A DNA stretch of 64,000 bases from Spirodela intermedia (taxonomy: Eukaryota; Streptophyta; Magnoliopsida; Alismatales; Araceae): positions 4,241,878-4,305,877 of the forward strand of contig LR746264.1 in NCBI GenBank assembly GCA_902729315.2, given 5' to 3'. The notes under the pieces were generated by a model. It was not told the DNA's origin, did no database searches, and saw only the letters and a program-made list of their open reading frames with translations. This document shows, piece after piece, positions 25,401-38,000 of this stretch (positions within the stretch are counted from its first letter, which is position 1; the number at the start of each line of letters is the position of its first letter). Position numbers and translations under genes: made by a program.

Positions 25401-25779
25401 GTCAACAAAGACTAATTGGTACTGTGATAATAGACAATCACCATAATGAGGCACCACATGTGTTTTGTGGTATTTATAGGTGAAAAACAAGGGGTGTTTG
25501 TGATGATGGTAGCAGACATATGAGGTGCTTGGTTAAAGATTTTGATGCTAACAAGTAATCATGTATAGATAAAAAAAAAATTGTTCTTATGTTATCACTA
25601 CACTAATAGAAAGATCAAGATCCAAGTCAGTACATCTAATTATTTTGTTGTCGAAAACTATTTTTCAAGTATTAATACATAGAAAAGAGATATCAGCAAG
25701 CATATACTTGAGAAGAAAAATGAAACTAAAAGAAACGAAAAAAAATTGAAAAAAATAATCAATGACAAAGAAAATATTT

Positions 25780-26768
25780 CATGTCAACACACAAAAGTTG
25801 TGTTGACCCATCTTGAACTAAAGAGAGGTTGTGTCAAAATAGAAAAATTGTGCTGACACATCAAGGAATTAGGAGAGTATCTCAGACTAGCAAAAGTTAA
25901 AACGAAATCTGTAAAGAGAGAAAAGAAGATTTTCTTTAGAAAATCTGATATGTTAGAGATGATAGATGTCTAACACACTAAAAGTTCTCTGACAAGGAAA
26001 AGTCAAAACAATCTCACCCTAACACAACTTGGCCGAAAGTTTGGTCAAAATAACAAATTGACCATGAAACTGACCAGCAGATTGACCAATCAAATCTCAG
26101 ATATCAAAATTTCAAGTCAATTTATTGGGCTCCATAAATAGCCTATTGCAAGGACTTTTAAATCACACATCAATAATTGATCAAATCCATCAAATCATTC
26201 TTCAAAGTTTCATTGCAATCATCAAGGCTTCCTCAAGCGATCAATCATCCTTCACATTAAAGAGACTTATATTTTCATCATTTGAAATGAGTTGCAAGTT
26301 CATTGAACTTCAGCCACTCTAAAGAGTGCTTGTAATAGGGGACAAGAAGGCAAGATAGTACTTTAAGTGTTGTGTTGGGAGATAGACTTGTGAATTTTAT
26401 TCATTATGTGAAGTTTAAATTATGGCTTTAAGAGAGAACAGTGGAAACTAAAGGAATGAATCTTGAAAATTGGACGTTTGCCAAGGAAAGGTTGAACCCC
26501 AATAAATCATAGTATTTGTCATGCTTTGACATTGAGTGTATTGACTAGGTCAACTTAAATTAGTTTGTCTACTCAAGTCAACTAGTGTTGACCCAAACTT
26601 CTTCATGTAAGCCCAACCTACTCTATATCGGCATAAGTATAATTATGTTAACCAACTATTTATCGAACAAAGATAAATAAGCTAAAAAACACAAAAACAC
26701 CCAACTCTGTTAGAGAACCAATTCATCCCCCTATTGGAACAAATCTAACCTACGTAGGGCCCAACAAG
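25780..26768 (+). mobile_element. Probable relic LTR of a large (Maximus/SIRE-like) copia element
   Basis: The segment has the layout of SIRE-type LTRs: a TATA-like CCATAAATAGCC (about 26133), a transcribed stretch with AGAGTGCTTGTAATAGGGGA, then CAATTCATCCCCCTATTGG and an end GGGCCCAACA at about 26759-26768. The next bases (AGTTATATATA) could be a degraded primer-binding site. No coding remnant was seen. Assignment is by pattern resemblance only. Confidence 0.4.
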
Positions 26769-28583
26769 TTATATATAAAAAATATAATTTTGTTAGTACA
26801 CAATAGTAAGAGGTAATGATACATAATAGTATTGATCAGTTGTAGGAAATTTAGTGAGTGCTAATTGAAACACTTGGTAGGTCATTACAATAACAGTGAG
26901 TGATTAGAGTGAAGCACAATACCAAGTAAAAATGAAAATAGTGATTTTTTTATCAATTACAATAATAATACAAAAGTTGCAGCAGTAGCGGGAAGTACTT
27001 TGTTGAGTAATAGTAGTTTTTGATATCAATAAAGAGTGGAATGAAACGACAAGCACTAATAGTAGATAGTCACATATACAAATTCAAGGTTGACATTTAT
27101 GGGTATTTAATTTTTTACTATTAAAAATGTGTATTGATTTAGAAAATATTCAAAACAAGATATAAATAGTAAGTCACTATTTTTTGGGTTTTTTATGAAA
27201 TAAAAATTAGATTAAGAACAATTCAAGAGATGAGACGTGCATACCATCATAAAAGAGAGAAATTTATTGTTTCTAAAACTACTCTCTCATAACAATATAA
27301 TAAGGCATGGATGAATGTTTTTAGTGACTAAATCTCTGATAATGTTTTTGTACGGCAATGCAACAAAGCTAGGTTTCAATATGACTGACATAAAAAAAAT
27401 GTGCTCATTAAAAAAAGAAGAGTATTTTAATATTCATGAAAGTTGATCTATTAATGCTGCAAGTTTTTATCGAAGGCTTTCCATCAAACGACAAGTCAAA
27501 ACTCTAAGTCATACTAAGTGGAGGTGTTTCTCAAATGATGTTTTAGAAAATTGTTCCATATAGAGGATAAAGGATGACACTTAAAACAAGGTTTTCCATG
27601 GATTTAATTTAGAATAGGTGCAAACTAACACTGGCCAAGCCTTGCCCATGCTTTGTATGGGCTCAGTCTTTGGCCCAAGCACAGTGAAACATATGTTGAA
27701 CTTCATGGGTGGGAGAGATCAACAATCATAATCTTTTGGGTCAAATGGGCTTTAGCACTGTATCTTTTTAATAATATACTAATATAATTTAATTCCATTC
27801 CATACATGCTCACGTTCAAATATATTCATATTAAATAACATTAAATTATTTCAGGAATTAAATTCTTGAAGCTACCTCCTGCTATTCCATGGAAATCTCT
27901 TATTTGTTAAGGATAAACTGGACTTCTATCAGTTATTTAGGCCCCTTTTTTTGTGGTGATAATACTTGCATGTCCAATTTGATCAAATGATCATGTGCAT
28001 GAGGGAGTTGGTTTGATTTTTTGCATCATGTTTTTATCAAATGAGCAGAAGGCTTGCAAGGATTCAATCTGAACCACGCAATATTACTTGATTCACTAAC
28101 AATTTTAAAGGGATCCTACGAAAGGTAAACATACAGTACTGCATAAAATATGTCATATTGTCGCGATGTTATGGAATTTAAGGTTGAGCACTAGAAAACG
28201 ATGTCTTCTTCCAATTTTCTAATGCATAGCCTTGATGAAAAAGTCAATTCCATTAAATATATAGTCGATTGTTAAGCCAATAGAATATGCATCGAATACT
28301 TTTGGGAGATTTCGACCAACTTCATTAAGTGTTCCCTTGGGGAAAGTGGTAGCTAAGATTAAGTGCAACAAACGCTGCACCTAAACAGGAAGATGTCCGC
28401 AGACTGAAGGGGTCAAAGGCTCTGACGGCTGACCAAACTCCACCGATTTCTCCCCGCCCCACGCCAGCCGCGGGCTCGGTAGGTTCATTAGGTCCAACCT
28501 CCATCGTCCTCACCTCCCCTCTTCCCAGCATCACCTCTCCCTTACTCTCTCTCTGTCTGTCTCTTCGTCTATCTCGTAGAGAG
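26769..28583. other. AT-rich intergenic DNA and ABCG upstream region
   Basis: No gene recognised. From about 28370 the sequence turns GC-rich and holds short CT runs (about 28540-28565), probably the leader of the ABCG gene. No convincing TATA box. Confidence 0.4.
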
Positions 28584-30555
28584 ATGGAGGACAAGAAGCT
28601 CCTTACCCCGCCTCACGGCTCTCCCGCCGCCGCCTGCGACGAGTTAACCACTTCTTCTGCCCTTCCGTCTCCATCCCTCCGTCGTCTCCTTATTTCTGTG
28701 AACAGGCTGAAGGTGACCAACGTCTGCTACACGGTCGACAGATGCGCCGCCAACGGGGGGGCCCTTGCGCGATTCCGCCGCCCGGGGCAGATGCCCAAGG
28801 CGGCGAACATACTGAAGTCGGTGTCCTTCACAGCCAGGGGATCGGAGATCCTCGCTGTGGCGGGTCCCAGCGGCGCAGGCAAGTCGACCCTCCTCCGCTT
28901 CGTCTCCGGCCGGTTGAGAAACTCAGGATCCGACCCAGGTAGCGTTTCCTTCAACGACCGGGTGATGAGCCCAACGCAGCTTCGAAAGTTGTGTGGGTAC
29001 GTCACCCAGGATGATAACCTTCTCCCCCTCCTCACCGTGGAGGAGACTCTCTTGTTCACCTCAAAGTTCCTACTTCGCGGTTGTAACGGCGAGGGGAGGA
29101 GGGAGAGAGTGGACAGCCTGATGGAGGAGTTGGGGTTGACGAGCGTGGCGAAGAGCTACGTCGGCGGCGACGAGGTGAGGGGGATCTCCGGCGGCGAACG
29201 CAAGAGGGTGTCCATTGCCGTCGACATGATCCACAATCCCCCTGTGCTTCTCCTCGACGAGCCCACGTCAGGGCTCGACAGCAAATCGGCCCTTCAGGTT
29301 CGTAATGCTGAGAACAAACAATGCTGGCGTGTCTAGATACATAGTTTTGTGTAAATATTCATATACCGTTTATTAAGCGCAGGTGATCGACCTACTCGCT
29401 TCCATGGCGAAGACGAGAGGCCAGATTCTAATACTCACCATCCACCAACCGAGCTACAGGATCCTCCACTACATCTCGACCTTCTTATTTCTCTCTCAAG
29501 GATCTGTGGCCCATCTCGGTAACCTTAGCTCCCTCGAGGAAGCCATCGCCAGGCAGGGGTATAAGATCCCGGTGCAAGTGAACCCCGTCGAGTTCGCCAT
29601 GGAGATATTGCCGAGGCTGGAGGAATGCTACGCAGAGCCCTGGTCCAGGAGGGTGGCCGCCGGTGATCCGCCAGAGAGGAGCGACGGTGGCGGCTACTGC
29701 GGCTGGTGGGAGGAGATGAGCTTCCTCTGCTGGAGGTTCTGGAAGGTTATGTACCGCACGAAACAGCTGTTCTTGGCGAGGACGCTGCAGGCGGTGGTGG
29801 GTGGCATAGGCCTCGGCAGCGTTTTCTTCGGTGTGAGCGCCGACGCCGCAGGCGTCGCTCAGCGACTCGGTCTGTTCGCCTTCACCCTCAGCTTCCTCCT
29901 TTCCTCTACTGTTGAGGGTCTTCCAATATTCCTCCAGGAGAGGCGGGTTCTGATGAGGGAGGCCTCGAGGGGAATGTACAGGCTCTCTTCCTACATGACC
30001 GCCAACGCCCTAGTTTTCCTACCCTTCCTTCTCGTAGTCTCCCTGCTTTTCTCTGCTCCTGTTTACTGGCTAGTGGGGCTCAACCCCTCTTCTGGGGCCT
30101 TCTTCTTCTTCACCTTCATGGTTTGGCTTATCATGCTCACGGCCAGCTCTGTGGTGCTCTTCCTTGGGGCTGTCTCGCCGGACTTCATACTGGGGAATTC
30201 TCTGTTGTGCGTCTTCCTCGCGATCTTCTTCCTCTTCTCCGGCTACTTCATCCCCAAGGACAGCATACCCTGGTACTGGATGTACATGTACTACATCTCC
30301 ATTTACCGGTACCCCTTGGACGCCATGTTGGTCAACGAATACTGGGACGCAAGGAGCAAGTGCTTCTCCTGGGAGGACGGCGGCGAAGAAAACTCTCGCA
30401 AGTGCTTTCTCACCGGCGGCGACGTCCTGAGGATGAGGGGACTGGAGAGGGACACCAGGTGGATGAATGTCTGTATCATGCTGGGGTTCTTCCTATTTTA
30501 CAGGATACTCGCCTGGGCGATACTTCTCAGGAGAGCATCCAAAACCATGCTATGA
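28584..30555 (+). CDS. ABCG: ABCG (WBC) half-size ABC transporter (2 exons, 628 aa)
   Basis: Membrane exporter of the ABCG subfamily, which as dimers move lipids, hormones or secondary metabolites. Exons 28584-29297 and 29383-30555, with an 85-nt GT-AG intron in phase 0 (SALQ|VIDLL). Domain order is nucleotide-binding then membrane, the reverse of most ABC proteins: Walker A GPSGAGKST, Q-loop YVTQDD, signature ISGGERKR, Walker B VLLLDEPTSGLD, switch LTIHQPSYRI. About six membrane segments follow in the second half (for example ALVFLPFLLVVSLLFSAPVYWLVG and SLLCVFLAIFFLFSGYFI). The block FIPKDSIPWYWMYMYYISIYRYPLDAMLVNEYW fits the ABCG4/5/8/10-like clade by eye; the exact orthologue and substrate are not determinable here. 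All catalytic motifs are intact. Confidence 0.95.
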
Positions 30556-32120
30556 TGTAGGGTTTCGACGATAATTGATGAAAATATATTATTCCTAGCA
30601 TACATATTGATTTCTTTACCCTCACTGTATCTACCGTGAACCACTGGAACTAGATATTTGTACGCCAACGTGAAGAAACCACCATCGATCGCTTTTTATT
30701 TTTTTTGTGGACCACACCTCAAAACCTCGCTAGAAAATCTACCCAGCATACTTATTGCCACGATAGTCACATATCGATATTAACGTGTTAGGTCGTCTGT
30801 AAATTTGAATCTACTCATTGTCTTTTGAGTTTCTCGTTTCCTAATACTTTTAACATGATCTTAAAGTTTTTTCACTGAAGCTATCAAGAGGTCAACATGT
30901 GATGAGGTGTCTTCAAAAAGTCCGGCACTTGTGTTTGTAGATTAATTCATTTAAGTGTACAAACTCTAAATATTTTATATTAGTTCTTGAGTTAAATAGA
31001 CAAACATACGACAGTGTTGCCAAATATGTAAACGTTACTAGTTTCCTGTGACATGGGTACTTAAGTTTATTTTGTTAATTCCCATACTTATTTGGTAATT
31101 ATTTTGAGTTAAATACGAAATTATTCAAAAAAGAAGAAGGCGAGAGAAATCAACTTGCTTGAGCATGTCCGTCAACTAACTCCTTGAATAACATATTGAT
31201 GACCATATTTAAAAACCAAGGCACAAGCATATTAATAGAAATATAGTAAATAAGAGTATTTAACGGAGAATATTACATGTATTGCCTAATCTTGGAAAGA
31301 TCTACATGTAGACATCAGCTTGAAACAATTGGCGTTCAACATCGGTTTATAGCTCAAGCACAAGAAATTTGTGGAATGATGTGACTGGAAAGGCATAAAT
31401 AAAAGTTTGAGCAACACAATAATCGTCTAGTCCACTACGTCACCAGTTTTAGACTGTTGTAGCAAACCTCTTTGTGTTTTTCAATTACACATCAGCGTCA
31501 TTAAACTTGTTAAATCATTAGAATAAATATTCTTCTGATAAAAAAAAATCATCTGAACTTTTCCTTTTTATAGCTTATCAAATGTCGTATTTCCTAATTG
31601 CTATGTACAATCACATAATATGCCAGAAGTTTTATTATGATTTCACATCCAACATTGAGAAAATTTATGTTTGAGTTATTCGAATAGCTGTGCTTTCACA
31701 AGTTTTGCGAATGTTTCGTCCTATTACTGACAGTACAATGGGCCGTTAATTACGGAATGATTGTCGTTGAATACTGAAGGAGCCCGTGTTGACCATGTTT
31801 TAACAGCTAATCGTCAATAGGAATCTTATCATAAAATAAATATTGTCAAGAAGAGACATCGTTTGCACCCCCATCAGGAGCCGGACAAGACAATCAGGGA
31901 CACTGGGTTCCCCATCGTTCTTTCGGGCTTCTGGCTAACGTCTGCTCATCATTCCACACCCGCCCCCCACGGGCAAGCCAGATCACGGTCATATCATGAG
32001 GGAGGCGTCGGCGGCGGCGGCAGCAGCAGCAGCTTCCCCATGGCGTGGTCGAGCTTCAGGGGAGATCCCCATCCCATCGGTCGGGCGAAGTGGTGACGTG
32101 TGATCTGATGGATGAATCAG
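30556..32120. other. 3' flank of ABCG and AT-rich intergenic DNA
   Basis: No gene recognised. A GC-richer patch at about 31860-32095 contains short GGC/CAG runs and a 77-codon frame without family resemblance. Confidence 0.4.
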
Positions 32121-32127
32121 CTTCAAA

Positions 32128-32171
32128 ACCTCTCTCTCTCTCTCTCTCCCCCCCCCCTCTCTCTCTCTCTT
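32128..32171. repeat. (CT)n/(C)n microsatellite
   Basis: CT dinucleotides interrupted by a run of nine or so C. Confidence 0.9.
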
Positions 32172-32329
32172 ATATTTCTAATCTACTTTGATGCGGGAGT
32201 TCTCTTACAAGAGGCATGAAAACCGGTTAGGATTAACTAAGTTTATCTCCCCTCGTTTCCAGATATTAATTTATCGACTTTCAAATTAAGAACCCATTCT
32301 CTCTCCCTCTCTCATAGGTGAACTTTGGG

Positions 32330-32385
32330 TTAATTTATTCCTGCTGTCATCAGATATTAATTTGATGACAGCAGGAATAAATTAA
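32330..32385. repeat. Perfect 23-bp inverted repeat with 10-bp loop (fold-back)
   Basis: The left arm 32330-32352 (starting TTAATTTATTCCTGC) and right arm 32363-32385 (ending GCAGGAATAAATTAA) are exact reverse complements, separated by GATATTAATT. Intergenic. It could be a small fold-back element, a template-switch product or a small-RNA precursor. Confidence 0.9.
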
Positions 32386-34680
32386 GTGGGCTGACTTCCA
32401 CTATTATACCTTTTTCGTCGAATAAGTTAGCGCGAATTAATCTCTGTTTATCCCTAACCGTGCCTCACGTTCTCGCTCAGCCAGCCATCTGAGCTTATCA
32501 AACCCCTGCTTGGAGTGTGCTAACAGCCTACAATTTTGAAGGACGCATTCAAACACTGGCCGTGCCAAGCTTAAGGGGTAGAGAGGGTTGTGGAGAGTGA
32601 TGAAGGTGCAGCTTTCTCGGTAGTAATTTTAGCTTCAGAAACACGGTGAGCAGGCAAGAAAGCGAAAGGAAATGAACGAAAGAGAGGAGATGGAAAGAAA
32701 AGGCTGGTAGCCAAGAGCAGCAGAGGAACCCTCCCAGGCGCGCGTGCTTGACTTGGGGCCGCCGGGCCTCCGCTGCAGCACCTGAAGGGCACCTGACATG
32801 AAGCCACCGGGTAGTGCTTCCGCAGCCTTCTCTCTCTCTCTCTCTCTCCACCCCCGCTCTCTCTCTCCCCCTCTGCCGTCTCCCTCCCTCCTTCACACCC
32901 TCCCCGTGATGAAGCCAAGGGTTTCATGTAAATCCGGACCTGAAGACTAATCTAGTCTGAACTCTAAAAGTTGTTCGTCTGTCTTCTTTGTCGCTCTTGG
33001 TGGTTTCGGTTGACAAAACCATTCATTAAACAGACCGAGACGTGGTTAGAACTGTTCAATAATAGGACCAGTGCCGGATGGTTCGAGTTCTAACACAATC
33101 TGATGGTTTTAGAGGATTTCCCAGTATCATTACATAACTGCAGTTCATATGAAGAATTCTCAATGGATAAAATTGTCACCAAATAGGCAGTCCTCGTGGA
33201 TAGTCTGCAATAGGACATTTTGTTGACTTCTGAGAGAGAAGGGTGACTTTATGTGGGCTTCGATCTATGCGTATACACCATACGCGACAATTCAAGTGAG
33301 ACGCGGATAAGGATCACAAGGTTTACACGCCAGGTATTATACGTATTATTGATATTTGAAACTATACACTCACTGTTCGATGGTGACTACGTCCTATGCA
33401 TGAAGTATTAGAGAAGTTCTTCATGGATAAATGAACATATATCTTTCCTTCACTCAGATTTTGTAGAAAACTGTTGATTAGATAAAGACGAAAGGAAAGA
33501 AAGAATTTGTTTTGAATCAGTAAAGTTGAGTCGCATATATTGTCGACCAAATTTAGCTTGAGGGATTCCTATTATGGGAATGATACAATTATATATGTTA
33601 ACGATTCTACAAATAGTGGATAAATTGACCAAGGTGCTTCATCTTTTTATCCCCTTATCTGATATCAATCATGGAGAACATTTACAAGACAATTCATGAA
33701 AAGTATTGAAAGTTTGAATTCTTCGAGATTCCCTTTCGTAAGTTTCATGGTGGTGGAGTCGTTTGCTGGAGAGTAGGATGATGAAGATATGGAACATTTT
33801 TCAAAGGCTTATTAGACTCACATTGGAGAGCACTGGGGGGGAAAGTGCGGAGGGGCAGTTGAAGAGAGGTTCGATATTTTGCTTTCCCCTATAATTCACA
33901 ACATGATAGAGGGATCATGTTTTCCATAATGAAGATAATGATTATGTCAGTCAATCTTTCCAAACAAACGTTGACTTCTGGGGAAAACGTACAATCTAAA
34001 ATATACGTACGGTTAAGCACAAATTTTCATCTAAAATATTATTTTACAATCTAGTTTTGTAATCTTGAGAAAAAAAGAATCCATTTGGAATATTTATTTG
34101 TATCGAGGTATTGTCGTCTTTCTCTCTTCGGGGAAGCAAGGCGGGGAAACTACATTAAATATTTTTAACTAAGTTAATAGAAAAAATAAAGAATATTTTC
34201 ATATATTCCTTCTGAAAACTTTATTGAAGATAATTTTTCATTTTCCTAGGTGTAAGCTGCGAGAAGAATCTTCATATCCATTGCATACGAGTGAAGTAGT
34301 ATTCTTCAGCAAGTTGGTGATGACGACACAACATGACAGTCTTCTCTGGCCATCAGAGGAAAGAGAATGCACGAAAACAGAAGGGTGTGCAGTAGCAAAC
34401 GAAGGTTATTCAGCTAGCACAGGACTAGTAGTTGATGCGCCATTAATACTTCAATGGAGAAGACCATGAAGTATCCAATGGAGAACAGAACCTATATAAA
34501 CCGCCATTTCAACAGAATTCCCCGTCCCGACCAAACGGGTCCTTTTTAGAACTTTCGTTTTCGTCACTCATCAAGGCCTGGCAATGACGTAATGTGAAGA
34601 TGGTGACCAAAGGATCTGTTTTGAATGGGAACCACATTCAAACAAAGTACAAGGCTGGGTTTCTAGAAAACTCTTCGGTT
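32386..34680. other. Intergenic DNA, nothing recognised
   Basis: CT-rich patches occur around 32830-32895. Short frames there are products of low complexity. The rest is AT-rich without supported genes. Confidence 0.4.
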
Positions 34681-36490
34681 ATTAATGCTGTTGATGAGTA
34701 ACAGTTCTTTAAGGGCTTGCTTTCTCGCTCTCTCTCTCCCCCCCCCCCCTTTCCAATCGCTCGTTCTGTCACTCCATGTGATGCACGCGGAGAAAGACCA
34801 AGGCTGTGTATGGAGAGCAGCGAGGAACCACGTTTTGGTGTCCGGAGGAATTCATGGAGAGCGGGATGACTAGTTGAGCGGCAACCGTGTGTTTAGTACG
34901 AACCAGCGGAAAGGGACATCTGTCGGAGGAATTTCGATTCCACCATGGCCCTCGCGACGGCGACCTAGGCTCAGGACAAACTCACAGAAGCCACCAACTC
35001 GCAGGAACAACCCCTGGCGAGGGCACCCGCTTTGGCAGATCTCCGAGGAGATATCTTTGGTATCGAAGGGAGAAGAGTAGAGGTGGAGGAGGGTAAGTTG
35101 CCGAGGAGATAGAGAGACAGCATAGAGGGCGAAAGAGAGAGGGAGGGGGGGGGGATGGAGGATGCTGGATATCGTTGCATCACCGGAGGCTCGGGCTGCC
35201 GCTTGGTGGTGTCAAATCTCCGGCAGGCGCGCTGGATTACGTGAGTACGACGCGCCAGGCGGTGGGCAGAAGAAAGTGACGAGATCCGAAGGGTTGCCGT
35301 AGCCAAAGCAAAAGTTTGTCAGGGGAACTCTGCCCGGCTTTATATCCTCTCTCTCTCTCTCTCTCTTCCCTCTCCCCACACACACCAATCAGTCGCTCGA
35401 ATAACACGCTTAGCAGATACTGTAAGAAATCCTGACTGGCTTCCATCGGCTGCTCCTGGTCTCTTTTCGTCAACATCATAATCACTCTCTCTTTCTCTCC
35501 AACTATCTATCTCTTTACTTCTCTCTATGACGGCTCATGACTTTGACGGCCACGAGGAGAATTCAGACCTATGCTGCTGCAGCAGGCAAAAGATGCGACC
35601 GTGAAGGAAAGCCTGGCTATCATCTTTATCCCGCTTGCCGGAACCAGAACAAGAAGCTCGCGAGCCTCGATGTCAAAGCTTGAACAGGAGACGGGACCCG
35701 GCCCCACCAAACCACACCCAGTATTTCTCCGCCGATCTCACGAATAGTGGCAGCTCCGGACCAGGCATGAGGGAGAGAGAGAGAGAGCGTGACGCCATCC
35801 GCATATCGCAGACCCGCATTAATCGCCAAAAAGACTAAGCCGACGGACGATATGCTGTCTTTCGGCGGCTCAACGTGAGTAATGAAGAGAGAAGAATCGA
35901 GGAGGGGAAGAGAAGAGGGTTCGCTCAACTCACCAATACCCGCGGTGGGCATCGACCCTCCTCTTCCTGGGACCGTATTTGCGAGCAGGGAGTTCAGCGC
36001 TTCCCGAGATGAGCAGAGAAGAGGGAAAAGATAAAGAGCAGCTGAGGAAGAAGAAGAAAGAAGAAGGAAAGAAGAAGAAACAAAAGCAGAGATCTTTGCA
36101 GAGAACAGCTGGGGGCTTCGAACCGACCGCACACACCGTCAAAGCCACTATTCTCCTCCGACAAAGGGACCCAAAAGACTAAGAAGACGACTCCAGAACA
36201 GTAACTGCACCAGCGGAAGACGAAGAAAGCCATCATCCCTCCCCCGCTTTACCCTTCCGTTCTTCTTCCACCTGCATGGTGAAGGCTCGGGGCGAAGGTA
36301 ACTGTGAGATTCAAGTCTTCAAAAAATCCAGCTCGCAACAGAAAGAAGTAGAAATCATGCCGGGGCGTTCCTCGCGGCCGACCATCGTCATCCTCCATCG
36401 CTGCCTGCTTCTAGCTTCTCGCCCTCCCCGGTGTTTTTGCTCCTCTTCACTGTTATTCTCTGCTCTCTTTAGAGGGTGTAAAGATTCGAA
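34681..36490. other. GC-richer region downstream of the AHL gene, no gene assigned
   Basis: Contains CT/GA runs (about 34725-34750, 35130-35155, 35348-35366, 35774-35788) and several minus-strand frames of 100-168 codons. None shows a recognisable domain. Part near 36490 must be the AHL 3' UTR. Confidence 0.4.
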
Positions 36491-37384
36491 TCAGTAGTGG
36501 TGATGGGGGTGGCGGAAGTGAGACCCAGTGGCGCGCTCGGCGTGCCCAGTCCACGGCAGGACTTCCACAGGCATCTGGCAGCTGATGGAGCCGCCGCCGC
36601 CGCCGCCGCCGCCGCTGCCGTAGGACATTCCCCCCGACGAAACTGGCGGCTCGTTTGACACTGCCACAAGTGGCCTGGATTCCTCTGCTGCTGCTACTCC
36701 TGCGGCCGTATCCCCCTCCTCCTCTTCGGCACAGGGAGCTGGTAGCCTATGGAACTCGGGGCTCCCGAAGGTCGCCACAAGAAGCACCACCGGCCCAGCT
36801 GCGATCAGGTTCCCCGTCACCGCACCGCCGATTACTTGCCCCTGCGCCCCGGCGAGGGAGACGGTGAAGGGCGACTTGACGACTGGAGCGGGGGAGGAGG
36901 AAGGAGAAGAAAGCTTAGTCGGAAGGAAGGTCCCAGCGAGGGAGAGTATGTCGAAGCGGCCATGGAGGGTGAGAGAGGTGGGGTGTGAAGCCGGGTGACG
37001 GAGGGTGACGTTGGTGACGGCGCCGGAGCCGCTGATGATGGAGACTCCCACGCGGCGCTGCCGCGCGAAGCCTGAGACGCACTCGAGCACGTCGGCGCCC
37101 GCGGCGAGCTCGAGCACCACCGGCCGCATGGCCGACTCGCTCTCCCGCGTGATCACAACAGGCGGCTTGGGCTTGTTCTTCGACCCCGGTGGGCGGCCCC
37201 TAGGCTTCCTCGGTGCAGATAAGGCGGACCCAGTCGCTGGAGAGTCCCCGTTTCCGCCACCGACGCCGGCGGCGCCGCCGCTTGCGAGGGAGATGGTGCG
37301 GCGGGGACCGTCCTCGTCTTCGGAGTCGGTCGCTCTTGGAGTGCGGGAGAGGCTGATGGTGGCTGAGCCGTCGTACTCCGCCAT
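36491..37384 (-). CDS. AHL: AT-hook motif nuclear-localized protein, clade A type (297 aa)
   Basis: Plant AHL chromatin protein, which binds AT-rich DNA and matrix regions and represses growth genes as oligomers in the nucleus. Single exon, as usual for clade A. One AT-hook RKPRGRPPGSKNKPKPP (core RGRPP at about residue 62) is followed by a PPC/DUF296 domain (about 88-215) with SGSGAVTNVTLRHPAS, GRFDILSLAGTFLP and GQVIGGAVTGNLIAAGPVVLLVATF. I prefer the ATG at 37384 (MAEYDGS) to the in-frame one at 37411 because it gives a family-like start; both are possible. The acidic N-terminal part (DSEDED) and the C-terminal GSGGGGGGGGSISCQMP are family-like, but the His-rich final residues (HFRHPHHHY) are unusual. 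A TATA box lies about 90 nt upstream. Confidence 0.95.
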   Translation of the reverse strand: MAEYDGSATISLSRTPRATDSEDEDGPRRTISLASGGAAGVGGGNGDSPATGSALSAPRKPRGRPPGSKNKPKPPVVITRESESAMRPVVLELAAGADVLECVSGFARQRRVGVSIISGSGAVTNVTLRHPASHPTSLTLHGRFDILSLAGTFLPTKLSSPSSSPAPVVKSPFTVSLAGAQGQVIGGAVTGNLIAAGPVVLLVATFGSPEFHRLPAPCAEEEEGDTAAGVAAAEESRPLVAVSNEPPVSSGGMSYGSGGGGGGGGSISCQMPVEVLPWTGHAERATGSHFRHPHHHY

Positions 37385-37471
37385 AGCGCCGCCCGGGAGG
37401 GGACGCCGCAACGATGCCGAGGGAGGAGAGAGAAGTAGGAGAGAGAGTGGACTTTGTTTCCACCTGCCGCC

Positions 37472-37478
37472 TTTATAG
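37472..37478 (-). promoter_or_regulatory. TATA box of the AHL gene
   Basis: The minus strand reads GCTATAAAGG here, about 90 nt upstream of the preferred start codon, with pyrimidine-rich DNA between, a normal plant core-promoter layout. Confidence 0.6.
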
Positions 37479-38000
37479 CAAGCAACCCCCCCGACTGTAA
37501 AAGCGTTCCCTTCGCCTTTGGTTGCAGCGGTACACTGTTCCTCCAGGTGTTCCTGCAGCTGCTACCTACGCTTCTTCAGAAAAACAGCTGCCCCAAACCC
37601 CCGTTCTATTCCACGGGGCATTCCATCATCCCCATGTTTGTAGACCGCTGTAAACGCCCTGGTTCCCCGAACTGAGAGCAAGCGAGAGAGAGAGAGAGAA
37701 AGAGGGCCAGGGAGGGTCCAAGACGGTCGTATGAGCCGCTTCTCTGTTCTCTTCTGTCACATCCGACGAGTAGGGAAGCAAGCGAGCGTTTTGGGAGGGT
37801 TTTGGAGCGTCCCCGGAGAGTGAGAATTTTTGTCTGGTCTCAACAAAAGACGGCGAGTTTAGTTAATGTTATTTAAGAATCACGACAACAACCTCCGCAG
37901 TTCCGGGCCCAGAGAGAGAAAAGTAACGGCCGCCGGCAGAGGTCCACCGGCGCGTCCATTCGAGTTCTCTTTATTAGGGGATAGAAAGAGGCTTTTCCAT
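37479..38000 (-). promoter_or_regulatory. Upstream region of the AHL gene
   Basis: GC-richer DNA with a GA run at about 37684-37702 and no open frame of note. Presumed promoter by position. Confidence 0.4.

Noticed and set aside
34971-35306. Minus-strand frame beginning MATATLRISSLSSAHRLARR, resembling a plastid or mitochondrial transit peptide
   Set aside because: No downstream exon encoding a mature protein could be found, and Ser/Arg composition alone is weak evidence.
35626-36132. 168-codon minus-strand frame downstream of AHL
   Set aside because: Ser/Leu-rich start comes from TC-rich DNA and no domain could be named; kept as unassigned intergenic DNA.
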